The translations under genes and the position numbers were made by a program. The notes under the pieces are model-generated. The model did not search any database and was not told the origin of the DNA. It worked only from the letters and a program-made list of their open reading frames with translations. A DNA stretch of 64,000 nucleotides, from IMG/VR virus record IMGVR_UViG_3300027747_000967, positions 1 to 64,000 of that record, one strand, 5' to 3'. Each line of letters begins with the position of its first letter. Within the stretch, counting starts at the first letter, position 1. Below are positions 47,816-56,898 of the stretch, in pieces. This DNA is from a virus.

Positions 47816-49605
47816 TATCCTTCACACGCAATACAATCATTACCTTGCGCTATTTGTTCCATGTCAAGTTCTTTAATCACTTGGCGTTCAATTCGTTTTG
47901 ATACTTTATCTGCTTTACCAATCTTTTCTGAACGGCAATAATATAAAGTTTTCAATCCTTTTTTCCATGCCATATAATGTATAGCATGAACATATTTAAT
48001 ATTTGCATCAGGTCTAAAGAATAGATTTAATGATTGTGCTTGGTCAATATATTTCTGTCTATCAGCAGCCAACTCAATCACCCATCGTTGGTCAATCTCC
48101 ATTGATGTTTTGAATACTGCTTTGTCGTTCTCTGACATCCAATCTAAATGTTGAACCGAACCATCATTGGCGATAATGGAAGACCAAACTTCATTATACC
48201 AATCTTCCGGTTTTTCGTTTGATATTTCAATAATCAATTCATCTAGCCATCTGTTCTTGTTAAGGAATGACCCCGATAAAGTGTCCTGACGGTACGCATT
48301 AGCACGATAAGGCTCAATACTAGGGCTAGTATTTCCCATAATGATAGACGAAGAAGCATTTGGAGCAATAGCCATAAGATGACTAAAACGCAAACCAGTA
48401 CCGTGAGCATCTGGCGCTTCGCCTCGCTCTGTTCCCAAAGTTTTATTAGCTTCATCCAATCCCTTTCTAATTGAACTAAAGATTTTATTATTGGCAATTT
48501 TTGCCATTACGCCTTCAAAAGCAATATTATTTTTTTGTAGATAAGCATGAAAACCCAACGCACCAATCCCGATACTTCTTTCACGCTGAGCAGAAAACTT
48601 AGCACGACTAATGGAATCAGGAGCGTTATCAATAAAATACTGTAAAACATTGTCCAGCATTTCAGCAACATCTTTAAGAAATAATTTATTATCTTTCCAC
48701 TCATCATATGTCTCCAAATTTAAAGAGGATAAACAACATACAGCAGTGCGTTGTTCGTTTGTTGGTAAAATAATTTCACTACACAAATTTGATTGATGAA
48801 CTTTCAAACCTTTATCTTTTAACCATTGAGGTAAATGTTCATTACTTGTATCAATAAAATGTAAGTATGGTTCTCCTGTGTGCATACGCAACTCTAGGAT
48901 CATTTGCCATAAATGTTTTGCTGAGACTACTTCTCTTACTTCTTTTGTTTTAGGATCAATCAACTTCCAAGAATCATCAAAATCTGCATCTAACATACAT
49001 TGTTCTATAATGTACATAAAATCATTTGTGATATTAACTCCATGGTGCATATTTAAACAACGCTGATTTTGGTCGCCTGTTGGCTTCCTCATTTCGAGGA
49101 ACGGAATGATGTCAGGATGAGAAATATCAAGATAAGCGGCATAAGAACCCCTACGAGTGCGACCTTGCCTATAAGCGAGAGAACTTGCATCATAAATTTT
49201 AAGATGTGGCATAACCCCTGTAGACTTATCATCAGCAGAACGGATACCAAAACCAATGCCCACACCACCGCCCAACATGGATAACCAATTAGTTTCCGAA
49301 AGGTTATCAACTAATCCCTCCGCAGTATCTTCAATATAGTTAAGGAAACATGATATAGGCATACCACGCTTACTGCGACCGAAAGAAAGAATGGGAGTGC
49401 TATAAGATAGCCAATGCTGACTAGAATACTCATACAATCTTTGGGAATGGTCCAAATTGCTTCCAAATGTTTTTGATACAAAGGCAAAACGTTGTTGAGG
49501 AGTTTCTTCATCATCTCTCATGTAACTTTCTTTTAATCTTTTAATTCCAAGTTCGTCAAATAATTTATCTCTTTCTAAGTCTATTTTAATTCCTAGATGT
49601 TCCAT
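47815..49605 (-). CDS. nrdA: Ribonucleotide reductase alpha subunit
   Basis: I start it at ATG 49605 (AAGG five bases before). The 596-residue protein lacks the N-terminal ATP-cone of most NrdA, so it probably escapes dATP feedback inhibition. Active-site patterns: PISCFLNYIED, NLCSEI, CLSSLNLETY and the C-terminal redox pair CIAC. Works with NrdB (46605-47588). Confidence 0.95.
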   Translation of the reverse strand: MEHLGIKIDLERDKLFDELGIKRLKESYMRDDEETPQQRFAFVSKTFGSNLDHSQRLYEYSSQHWLSYSTPILSFGRSKRGMPISCFLNYIEDTAEGLVDNLSETNWLSMLGGGVGIGFGIRSADDKSTGVMPHLKIYDASSLAYRQGRTRRGSYAAYLDISHPDIIPFLEMRKPTGDQNQRCLNMHHGVNITNDFMYIIEQCMLDADFDDSWKLIDPKTKEVREVVSAKHLWQMILELRMHTGEPYLHFIDTSNEHLPQWLKDKGLKVHQSNLCSEIILPTNEQRTAVCCLSSLNLETYDEWKDNKLFLKDVAEMLDNVLQYFIDNAPDSISRAKFSAQRERSIGIGALGFHAYLQKNNIAFEGVMAKIANNKIFSSIRKGLDEANKTLGTERGEAPDAHGTGLRFSHLMAIAPNASSSIIMGNTSPSIEPYRANAYRQDTLSGSFLNKNRWLDELIIEISNEKPEDWYNEVWSSIIANDGSVQHLDWMSENDKAVFKTSMEIDQRWVIELAADRQKYIDQAQSLNLFFRPDANIKYVHAIHYMAWKKGLKTLYYCRSEKIGKADKVSKRIERQVIKELDMEQIAQGNDCIACEG

Positions 49606-49626
49606 GTGCACCTTCTAATTGTTATA

Positions 49627-50100
49627 TTAATTACCGTATCCAAATATTTCTTTTTTGTATTCTTCTGACCAATAATCGTAATACTTTGTATTTTGTAACT
49701 TCTCACGAGCTTGGATTAATTTCTCTCTTGGTTGAACAAGTATGATGGGATATTCACCGTTACCTGTATTAACACCATTTATAAAACCGGGATTTGATGG
49801 GTGGTCTTTGAGAAAGATTAAGTCTGGTCTTTTTTTTTGCAATTCTGATATAGTCTCTATTAAATCTCCATCCGTTAAATTTTTCAGTAAATTATAAAAA
49901 ATAACTATTTCAAAATTTTCTAATGATTCAATGTATCTCAGTATGTAGGCTTTACATTCATAAGCAATGCATGACCAATGTATTTGTTTTTCTTCTAACA
50001 CTTTCTTGGCAAATGGACAAATACTAAACCCACCAAGTTCATCCTTTTTCTCAGATATGCGTTGTATCCATTGTATTAAATTTTCTTCCAATTCACCCAC
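49627..50100 (-). CDS. Conserved protein of unknown function
   Basis: The 157-residue protein has GGFSICPFAKKVLEEKQIHW near residue 24, a pattern in a family conserved in T4-like phages and bacteria (G-F-S-I-C-P-F-A). Overlaps the primase by 25 bases. Function unknown. Confidence 0.7.
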   Translation of the reverse strand: MGELEENLIQWIQRISEKKDELGGFSICPFAKKVLEEKQIHWSCIAYECKAYILRYIESLENFEIVIFYNLLKNLTDGDLIETISELQKKRPDLIFLKDHPSNPGFINGVNTGNGEYPIILVQPREKLIQAREKLQNTKYYDYWSEEYKKEIFGYGN

Positions 50101-51083
50101 TCCATTTTAGCTCTGAGATTTACAAATGTATTTTTACTTATAATATCTTGGATTTCATCAGGAGAAAAACCATTTATAACCATATCATTAATATCTTTAT
50201 CTTGCATGAACTCAGGCCATATTACAACATTAAAATGATTATCTATTGCGTGTTCTAATTTTTGAACAATTTGTTTATTACGAGGTTCATTATCAAATAC
50301 AAGAACTACTTTACTTCTATCTAATACATTAACAATTGATTCTAAATTAGCATCAGCAGTAGCCACCGCATTGTCTAGGAACATGGAGTCAATAGGACCT
50401 TCCACTACATATACTTTTTTATCCTGGTCTATCCTATCGAGTCCGAATACTTTATGATTATCGTCATGTAACTTGATAGTGATATATCTCAGTTTACTTT
50501 CACCGAGAGCCCTACCTTGTACCGCCACCAGATTTTTGTTTTCGTCAAAGAAGGGAATAACGAGCCGCTGGTCATTTTTTTGCAATGACTCTTTTTCAAT
50601 CCCAAGATTTTGTATGAAGGTTGAGAAATCTGGCGCAAAGTATAATTGCGAGTGAAAGTCCTCAGGAATCCGTCTCTGCAGAACATAGTTCTTAGCAAAA
50701 TGCGCCTCTGGTAACGATTGTATTGATTCCAGTTGTATCTTTTCTTTGAAGGTTGGTTTTTCTTTCGCTTCAGAAAAGTCTGGTCTAGGCGTGTTCGCAT
50801 TATTTGTTCCATCTTTATATCTCTCCAACTGGTATTCTTTTAATAAAGATTCATCTACACTCTTTAACAAATTATAAAAGGTAGTAGATGCGCCACAATT
50901 ATGGCACATATAGAAGTAATCATCCTTCTTGCGAAAGACAAAGCCTCTTGCTTTAGTTTTATTTTTTTGAGAATCTCCACAAAGAGGACACCTAAAGTTA
51001 TACAAGTCAGGTTTCTTTTGTGTAAACCTACTCAATTTAGGTGACATACGGAGAAGAAAAGTTCGGTCAATATATATACTCAT
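50076..51083 (-). CDS. 61: DNA primase, gp61-like
   Basis: The 335-residue primase has a zinc finger (C32, C35, C60, C63: CPLCGD ... CHNCGA), then TOPRIM motifs VVEGPIDSM and VFDNEPRN, and DINDM. The start region (IYIDRTFLLRMSPKLSRF) matches gp61 proteins. It makes RNA primers at the fork with the gp41-type helicase, which is not in this window. Confidence 0.9.
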   Translation of the reverse strand: MSIYIDRTFLLRMSPKLSRFTQKKPDLYNFRCPLCGDSQKNKTKARGFVFRKKDDYFYMCHNCGASTTFYNLLKSVDESLLKEYQLERYKDGTNNANTPRPDFSEAKEKPTFKEKIQLESIQSLPEAHFAKNYVLQRRIPEDFHSQLYFAPDFSTFIQNLGIEKESLQKNDQRLVIPFFDENKNLVAVQGRALGESKLRYITIKLHDDNHKVFGLDRIDQDKKVYVVEGPIDSMFLDNAVATADANLESIVNVLDRSKVVLVFDNEPRNKQIVQKLEHAIDNHFNVVIWPEFMQDKDINDMVINGFSPDEIQDIISKNTFVNLRAKMEWVNWKKI

Positions 51084-51092
51084 AATATGACC

Positions 51093-51121
51093 AGTATACT
51101 ACAAAAATATTACTTTGTCAA
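51093..51121 (-). promoter_or_regulatory. Sigma-70-type promoter near the primase start
   Basis: TTGACA (51121-51116), 17 bp, TATACT (51098-51093). Predicted start lies within a few bases of the primase ATG, so the mRNA would be leaderless or start downstream. Confidence 0.6.
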
Positions 51122-51538
51122 GTGACCAGTTAGGTATTGTAAGCCGTTAGTAATCAGCCACGTTATGGTAATTACCCCACCTACAATCATCCATTTCCAT
51201 TGTAGAATTTTATTCAACTGGTCTTTTTCTTCTTTGTTATGATACATCATATCATTTCTTAAAGATTTCAATTCTTCCATTAATCTTAATTCGGTACTTT
51301 GAACTTTATCCAATACCGTATCAATCCTATCGTGGATTTCTTTAATGTCGGCATCAGTTTCTAATCTACGCTTGTCCATGTCTTTGTATATTTGTGTAAG
51401 GTTTCTGTCGTTTTGTTCTACCAATTTTTGAATAACAACATCCATTTTACCACATAATGTAGTAATAGAAACCACTTGTTCTTTAAGAACACCCACATCA
51501 ACTCTAGTTTGTAAAAAATCTTTATCGTCAATCGCCAT
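51110..51538 (-). CDS. Coiled-coil protein with C-terminal membrane helix
   Basis: 142 residues: heptad coiled coil (about 20-105) then a TM helix (WMIVGGVITITWLITNGLQYL). Reminiscent of hemolysin XhlA-type lysis accessories. It closes the lysis cassette. Confidence 0.65.
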   Translation of the reverse strand: MAIDDKDFLQTRVDVGVLKEQVVSITTLCGKMDVVIQKLVEQNDRNLTQIYKDMDKRRLETDADIKEIHDRIDTVLDKVQSTELRLMEELKSLRNDMMYHNKEEKDQLNKILQWKWMIVGGVITITWLITNGLQYLTGHLTK

Positions 51539-51565
51539 TTTATTATTCTTCTATATTATATGTTA

Positions 51566-51808
51566 TTATTTATTGGTATTAGTTTCAGTAGGTTCAGTAT
51601 CTCTTTTAGCATATATCGCTACACCATGTGCACCAGCAATTACTGCGCTTGCTTGAGCAAAATCAGTTAAAGAAAATGTTACTTGGTGAAATGCATTCCA
51701 TGCCGATCCAGCAACAACAGCTAATAAAGATATTAACCATGCCCATCTTGCTAAATCATGTGTCTGTCCATCTTTGCCAGTCAATAATTGTTTTAAAATA
51801 TCAGGCAC
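51566..51808 (-). CDS. Holin-like membrane protein
   Basis: 80 residues: two hydrophobic segments (WAWLISLLAVVAGSAW and FAQASAVIAGAHGVAIYA) around a polar turn and a charged Thr/Glu-rich tail. It lies directly after the endolysin (8-base overlap), the place of holins. Confidence 0.7.
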   Translation of the reverse strand: MPDILKQLLTGKDGQTHDLARWAWLISLLAVVAGSAWNAFHQVTFSLTDFAQASAVIAGAHGVAIYAKRDTEPTETNTNK

Positions 51809-52427
51809 TTTTTTCTCCTACTATACCTAACGCTAATGTAAAATGATTTCTTCTATCAATAAGTCCATTAGTACCACCGTTAATAACTTGACTTACTTTA
51901 TCAATACCTTGCGTATCGATTACAGAATTCAGGTTGCGTGTTTTCCAAAACCAACAAGCACTTTCTAATGCACCTTTAGGAGTTTCTAGGTATTTTACAA
52001 CTTCATCTAAGGTCATATTTTTTGTTTTTGCAAACTGTTCGTAATTTGCTTTGCCTGTCAACTGAAACACACCACGACCACGGAATTTATAACCTTCGCC
52101 GCTTGCTTCTGTACCGTTACCCATACGATTCGAATAAACTTTATTGGCAATCTTTTCTGGTTGCTTAGCAAATGGCACAGCAGATTGTAATGTAGGGAAA
52201 TAACGACCAAAAACTTTATTCAATCCTTGTGCTGTGTAATATAAGTTTTCAGATAACACGGAAAAATTACCAGACTCATGTTGACATTGAGCAATAAAAG
52301 CAGCTATTCTTTTCGGTGTATTAATTTCATACAATGGAAAAAGTTCAGTCATCGCTTGATACCAAACATCCAGTAAAACATTAGCTGGCATTATTTTTCG
52401 TAATTGTTCTTTTGTTATAGTTGTCAT
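51801..52427 (-). CDS. GH19 chitinase-type endolysin
   Basis: The 208-residue endolysin has QCQHESGNFSVLSENL with E51 and E60 as catalytic candidates, YSNRMGNGTEASGEGY and KFRGRGVFQLTGKANY, the GH19 hallmark. It cleaves the glycan strands of peptidoglycan at lysis. No signal peptide, so it depends on a holin. Confidence 0.9.
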   Translation of the reverse strand: MTTITKEQLRKIMPANVLLDVWYQAMTELFPLYEINTPKRIAAFIAQCQHESGNFSVLSENLYYTAQGLNKVFGRYFPTLQSAVPFAKQPEKIANKVYSNRMGNGTEASGEGYKFRGRGVFQLTGKANYEQFAKTKNMTLDEVVKYLETPKGALESACWFWKTRNLNSVIDTQGIDKVSQVINGGTNGLIDRRNHFTLALGIVGEKSA

Positions 52428-53014
52428 TATTCTACCTTGTCAAAGAATTCTTTGTTTTTCTTATACCATTCTTGCCATGCTTTTAATTTATCTACTTGTT
52501 TGTAGTAGGTTGCATAGTTTTCGGTGATTGTTTCAAGCAATTCAGGCACTTCAACATTGGAGGTTCCTGTAATAGTTCCGATGGCGCTGTCGGGAACGGA
52601 GTTTTGACTGGAACTGTCGTGCAAGCTGACAGCAGTATTAGAGAGCTTGCAAGTATCATGCACATATTTTTTAATCTCTTTAATTGTTTCATTTTTCTTT
52701 CCTTCAATAATACTGGTTTTATAATTTAACGCTTCTTGTAATCTTTCATTTAAATCTGCTGACTTTTGTTCTGCTAGTGCGACTTTTTGTTCCTGCTCTT
52801 TTACTTTTGCTTGCCATGATTCATTGTTTGCAATTGAACCTTCTGAATATAAAGCAAAAGCTAAAACAAGTATTGAAATAATTTGTATTGGTGTTTTATA
52901 TTGACTAACGAAAGGTACCATGCCTAAAAAGAAGCTTGTTAAAATACCTACTACTGATATTAATAGTAATATATGAAAAATAACACTTGGTATATAATTA
53001 ATCAACCAAAACAT
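52427..53014 (-). CDS. i-spanin (Rz-like)
   Basis: 195 residues: two N-terminal hydrophobic segments (VIFHILLLISVVGILTSFFL, IQIISILVLAFALY) then a long coiled coil (QAKVKEQEQKVALAEQKSADL) and a periplasmic end. Carries a nested Rz1-type lipoprotein in the +1 frame. The two TM segments rather than one are unusual for Rz. Confidence 0.7.
   Translation of the reverse strand: MFWLINYIPSVIFHILLLISVVGILTSFFLGMVPFVSQYKTPIQIISILVLAFALYSEGSIANNESWQAKVKEQEQKVALAEQKSADLNERLQEALNYKTSIIEGKKNETIKEIKKYVHDTCKLSNTAVSLHDSSSQNSVPDSAIGTITGTSNVEVPELLETITENYATYYKQVDKLKAWQEWYKKNKEFFDKVE
52492..52692 (-). CDS. Nested o-spanin (Rz1-like) lipoprotein
   Basis: 66 residues inside the Rz-like gene in another frame. Starts MKQLKRLKNMCMILASS with AAGGAAAG before ATG. 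Lipobox LLSAC is followed by a proline-rich mature part (TTVPVKTPFPTAPSELLQEPP), the classic Rz1 profile. It would sit in the outer membrane and meet the coiled coil of the i-spanin. Confidence 0.75.
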   Translation of the reverse strand: MKQLKRLKNMCMILASSLILLSACTTVPVKTPFPTAPSELLQEPPMLKCLNCLKQSPKTMQPTTNK

Positions 53015-53230
53015 TTACGCCTCTATTTTTATCCAACCATCGTTTGAAAATTCGTATGCTGCTGTTTGTTTTACATCTATTTTTAATTCAGAAAATTCTT
53101 CTTGTAACCATTTTGCTAATGATAAATTATCTAATCCTAAAACTTTCACAAATATCTTATCATTAACTTTTAAAATTTCTGGTTGTAATTGAAACTTTTC
53201 TTCTATACGACTTTTAATACTATCCATCAA
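53015..53230 (-). CDS. Hypothetical protein
   Basis: The 71-residue protein (MMDSIKSRIEEKFQLQPEILKVNDKIFVKVLG...) is alpha/beta in character. Directly follows the HAD gene with a 4-base overlap and precedes the spanin. Confidence 0.6.
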   Translation of the reverse strand: MMDSIKSRIEEKFQLQPEILKVNDKIFVKVLGLDNLSLAKWLQEEFSELKIDVKQTAAYEFSNDGWIKIEA

Positions 53231-54021
53231 TTACGTTTACCCATAATCATCATAATTGGATTACGTTTTTTTCTATTTTTTGGTACACCTGGTTCTCCAC
53301 CCTTACCACCTGTACCGGCAATTGCACCTCCACCGACAACATTAGTTGGTGCAACAGCCATAGCATCTTCTTCTATCCTATTTATTTCCTCAAAAGTTTT
53401 AAATAAAGCAATTATTTCTTCATTTACTTTTGTTGTTGAACCATCGCCTGATACATGGTGAGCGTGAAATTCTGTATTAGGATGATTATTTTTTAACTTC
53501 AGAAAATGATGTAAATTTGTTTTACTATCATCATACATATGTGCATCTTTATATTTGTGCTTTTTAATATAACCATGTATCACTACTGCTTTCTTTTCAG
53601 CAGGCAGACCTTCTCTATTGAGATTACCAGCTCTAATGACATGAATTTTTTTCATATCAATGCCGTGTTTTTTGAATGTATGTAAAAATTTATTCTTATC
53701 ATCAAAGTTTGCTCTTGCGGTATTGAAGATAACGTGATTCTTTTTGTCTTTAGATAAATCTTTAACCTTTTTTATCATCTTATGAATAGGATGAGATTCA
53801 TCATGGAATTTTTGCGCAGAACGGAATTCACTAAAATCGTAATGGTGACCATGTTTCAAATGATGGTCATTGAATTCTTGATTATTTAAAGATTCAACGT
53901 GCTTGTTATTCTTATCTTTAACATGAATTTTTGCATTAGTGTGTAATAAAGTATCATCAATGTCAAAAACATGAAGTGATTTTTTTTTATTATCGTCTAA
54001 GTGCTGTTTAAAAGTTTTCAT
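53227..54021 (-). CDS. HAD-family phosphatase with capsid-targeting-like N-terminus
   Basis: Start at 54021 (MKTFKQHLDDNKKK) since the longer frame overlaps the preceding gene. 264 residues: HAD motif I FDIDDTLL (nucleophile D near 21), motif II FNTARA, motif IV MYDDSKTN. Very rich in His and Lys. The MKTFK start resembles T4 capsid-targeting sequences. Substrate unknown. Confidence 0.75.
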   Translation of the reverse strand: MKTFKQHLDDNKKKSLHVFDIDDTLLHTNAKIHVKDKNNKHVESLNNQEFNDHHLKHGHHYDFSEFRSAQKFHDESHPIHKMIKKVKDLSKDKKNHVIFNTARANFDDKNKFLHTFKKHGIDMKKIHVIRAGNLNREGLPAEKKAVVIHGYIKKHKYKDAHMYDDSKTNLHHFLKLKNNHPNTEFHAHHVSGDGSTTKVNEEIIALFKTFEEINRIEEDAMAVAPTNVVGGGAIAGTGGKGGEPGVPKNRKKRNPIMMIMGKRN

Positions 54022-54509
54022 TAATCGCCACCTGAAGATCCGCCACCCCAATAACCACTAGAACCACCATAATAAGTAGATGAATCTGAAGAACCACCAT
54101 AACCGCTGTGTGGTTCGTATTTTGGTTTCATCATTTTTGCAAAAGAACTCTTAACTTTTTTAATTAAAGGATGCTCATGATGCCAATGCGTTAAGTGTTT
54201 ATCCAATTCTTCTTTAGTTTTGCCTTCACCTGTTTTTAAACTATCTTTATGTTGTACTAAATGAGACCTATTAGAATCGGTTTCGTTTGTGTGTGTTGTC
54301 CAGTGTCCTGTTTTTTGGTCTACTGACGCATAATGTTTTTCACCTGTTTTAGGATGTGTTTTGGTGAAATTGTGTTTTTCACCAAACGTATTTTTGTTGG
54401 TAATTTTGTGAAATTTATACCCATGTTTTTCTAATGTGGGTTTAACTGAATCTATTTTGTCATTGATTGACTCAAATAATTCGGACCTTAAAGTTTTAAA
54501 TGTTTTCAT
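54021..54509 (-). CDS. His/Lys-rich protein with capsid-targeting-like N-terminus
   Basis: 162 residues: MKTFKTLRSELFESIND (LFE-S fits an L-x-E prohead-protease site), a basic His-rich middle (HKITNKNTFGEKHNFTKTH), and a Gly/Ser/Tyr-rich end. Likely a head-internal protein. Confidence 0.6.
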   Translation of the reverse strand: MKTFKTLRSELFESINDKIDSVKPTLEKHGYKFHKITNKNTFGEKHNFTKTHPKTGEKHYASVDQKTGHWTTHTNETDSNRSHLVQHKDSLKTGEGKTKEELDKHLTHWHHEHPLIKKVKSSFAKMMKPKYEPHSGYGGSSDSSTYYGGSSGYWGGGSSGGD

Positions 54510-54892
54510 ATTTCTAGTAATATTTTTGCTACATTTGGATCCAAAGGTATGTCATATGAGGATATATTATTTCCATTAATTCCATAAACCATTTCAGGCA
54601 TTAAATTTAAATAACATAAAAATGTTTTTAATACATCATAATCTTTTTCATCAATCTTAAAAAATAATATTCTTGGTGTTGCATCAGGACCAAAAACATT
54701 ATTTAATAAGATGATGTGATTCAATATCAATCGTTCTTTTAATGATTTAGTCACCTTATATCTACGAAACAATCGCTTTAGATATTTGGTTCTTTTTAAA
54801 TCATTTTCAAATTCAGACATAATGCAATTTGGTGAATCGTACCACTTCATCGCATATATCAAAAAGTTTTCTTCATTCAAGTCACTAATCAT
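54506..54892 (-). CDS. Conserved T4-like protein
   Basis: 128 residues: NEENFLIYAMKWYDSPNCIMSEFENDLKRTKYLKRLFRRY then LKERLILNHIILLNNVFG and RILFFKI. This layout is conserved among T4-like phages as a small protein of unknown role. Confidence 0.75.
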   Translation of the reverse strand: MISDLNEENFLIYAMKWYDSPNCIMSEFENDLKRTKYLKRLFRRYKVTKSLKERLILNHIILLNNVFGPDATPRILFFKIDEKDYDVLKTFLCYLNLMPEMVYGINGNNISSYDIPLDPNVAKILLEI

Positions 54893-54923
54893 ATTTTTTA
54901 TCGTTTAATACGATATTCTTTTA

Positions 54924-55550
54924 TTATAAACCACCGTAAATTGCGTTGGCAGAAGTATTAGCAGAACTTGTATTTGAAGCCGTAGCATTTGCTAAACATA
55001 CTAAAGTTTCTTTGAGGAAACGAATAGTACCATCACTATTAATCTTTCTCGTAATTAAATTCCAACCTTGATTAACACTACCTAAGAAAGTATTGGCTAC
55101 CGTACTTCCTTGCGGATTTGATGTACCTTGCGTATTAGCTAGACGAGTTGATGTTACTAAAATTGTATCGGAAAAATTGTTTTGTGTATAAGGGTTGTTA
55201 AAAGTAATATTTGAATCTATTTCTAACATTATACCTGTATTAACGTTACCGATAACTGGATTTAATAAAACAATATTATTACCAGAAACTCTTAAAACTT
55301 GATTGTTTGACTTAAAGAAACTCGCTGTACCTCCAACGGCAACGTTAGTGCCATAAACACTCATACCAGCAGTTACACCCAAGTTAGCTACGTTGCTACC
55401 TGGTGTTCCATCGGTATATGTAACGGTAATTACAGTATTTCCTAGTAAAGCAGTATTAGCTACTGTAAATTGTTGTAGTTCTCTTGTTTGACGCAAAAAA
55501 CCAAATTTTGGTTTGTTATTTGCGGAATCTGTATTTCCCCATGTTGGCAT
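54924..55550 (-). CDS. Virion structural protein
   Basis: 208 residues: begins MPTWGNTDSANNKPKF and ends with GWNLITRKINSDGTIRFLKE then ALANATAS-like VCLANATASN. I recall this start/end pattern from structural proteins of T4-like phages. Middle is Asn/Thr/Val-rich beta. A GATAAATA late-like element lies about 40 bp upstream. Confidence 0.75.
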   Translation of the reverse strand: MPTWGNTDSANNKPKFGFLRQTRELQQFTVANTALLGNTVITVTYTDGTPGSNVANLGVTAGMSVYGTNVAVGGTASFFKSNNQVLRVSGNNIVLLNPVIGNVNTGIMLEIDSNITFNNPYTQNNFSDTILVTSTRLANTQGTSNPQGSTVANTFLGSVNQGWNLITRKINSDGTIRFLKETLVCLANATASNTSSANTSANAIYGGL

Positions 55551-55587
55551 TTTTTTCTCCTTGAATTAGCCTCAGTTAGTTATATTC

Positions 55588-56898
55588 TTATTTATCTTTC
55601 TTCTTATCTTCTTTTTTACCGTCTTTTTTATCATCCTTCTTTGTTACATCAGGCTGATTTGGACGGTTTCTCATCAATGGATCCAACTCAACCGTATCTC
55701 TTGGTTGTCCCGTTAATGTTTTACCACCAGTTAATATTGCGGCCGCAGATGGTTTTTTCTCTCCACCTTCATCTTTTTCAGCTTTCTCAAATTTAGGTTT
55801 CTTACCGTATGTTACCACCGACTTATCTGCTTTCTCGTGGTCATACATTTCTTCTTTGAGTTTCTTATGTATTGACTTAACTCTCTGTGCGGTTGTCATC
55901 TTCTCAGCAATACCTTCACCAGGTGACATAACGGATGGGTCAGCAGCCTTAGCATCCGCAAAAGTTTCCTCTTTCATTTTTATATTCTTAATAGGCTCAT
56001 GTTTTTCAACAGCAGATAATTTATACTTACGATAAGCATCAGTTCTCAATAAATCATGTGCTTGTGAAACAGCATCATCATCATTTTTAGCAGTAATTAA
56101 AGCCATACTTGCCCATTTATTTGTTTTTGGGTCGTCAAAGTGTGCAGCGTGTGTAATATTTGCTTCATCCAACTCAACATCTTCTTTAGACATTCTATCC
56201 ATAACTCTGTGCAACCCATTTTCACGATTATTAGCTTTCCTTGATAAAGTATTTTGATATTGTTTTTCTCTATCCTTATCATCAAGCGGAGGTCTTTTAG
56301 AGAAATCATTAATCATACCTAAATCTTGCATTGATTTTGCAGCATAAGAAGCTTGAGTTTTTTTGGAAATCTCATCAATCTGTTCAACTTCTTCTTTATT
56401 CAAATTGGATTTAATTTTATCCATCATCGCTTTCATTTGTTCGCCATGAGGTTTATCTTTAATACTATCCATAAACTTTTTATGCTCTTGGCTTCTTTCA
56501 TATGCAGCCTTTGCAAATTTTTCTTTGGCTGTTTTTCTTGCTTCTTGTATTCTAGTTTTAGTAGATTTAACAGGAGCAGTTTTAATTTCAGTATGTGCGG
56601 ACGTTCTGGATTTTAAATTTTTTAATCTTTCGGGTGTAGCATTGTCATCAACGGATTCTATTTGATGACTTTGTTGCCAGGATCTATACGCTGGAGATTT
56701 AGAAATAGATATCTTAGTGTCTCTTGCAACAAACTTAGGATTCATACCTTTTGATTTAAGGTATGCATCTAAACCTGCACTTTCTTCCAATTCATTTTCT
56801 GCAATATTTGCTTTTGCTGACCATGGATCCATAGGGTTTACTCCAAAAGTAGGCCTTGACGGCTGAGGATTAATCTTAACTGTTTCTTTCTTTTTCAT
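55588..56898 (-). CDS. Head-associated charged protein, protease-site-rich
   Basis: 436 residues, extremely charged. Contains EEVEQIDEISKKTQASYAAKSMQDL ... GLHRVMDRMSKEDVELDE, a module shared with the next gene, and many L/I-x-E sites (IDE, LDE). Such proteins in T4-like phages behave like prohead core or internal proteins. The end is Lys/Asp-rich. Confidence 0.65.
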   Translation of the reverse strand: MKKKETVKINPQPSRPTFGVNPMDPWSAKANIAENELEESAGLDAYLKSKGMNPKFVARDTKISISKSPAYRSWQQSHQIESVDDNATPERLKNLKSRTSAHTEIKTAPVKSTKTRIQEARKTAKEKFAKAAYERSQEHKKFMDSIKDKPHGEQMKAMMDKIKSNLNKEEVEQIDEISKKTQASYAAKSMQDLGMINDFSKRPPLDDKDREKQYQNTLSRKANNRENGLHRVMDRMSKEDVELDEANITHAAHFDDPKTNKWASMALITAKNDDDAVSQAHDLLRTDAYRKYKLSAVEKHEPIKNIKMKEETFADAKAADPSVMSPGEGIAEKMTTAQRVKSIHKKLKEEMYDHEKADKSVVTYGKKPKFEKAEKDEGGEKKPSAAAILTGGKTLTGQPRDTVELDPLMRNRPNQPDVTKKDDKKDGKKEDKKKDK

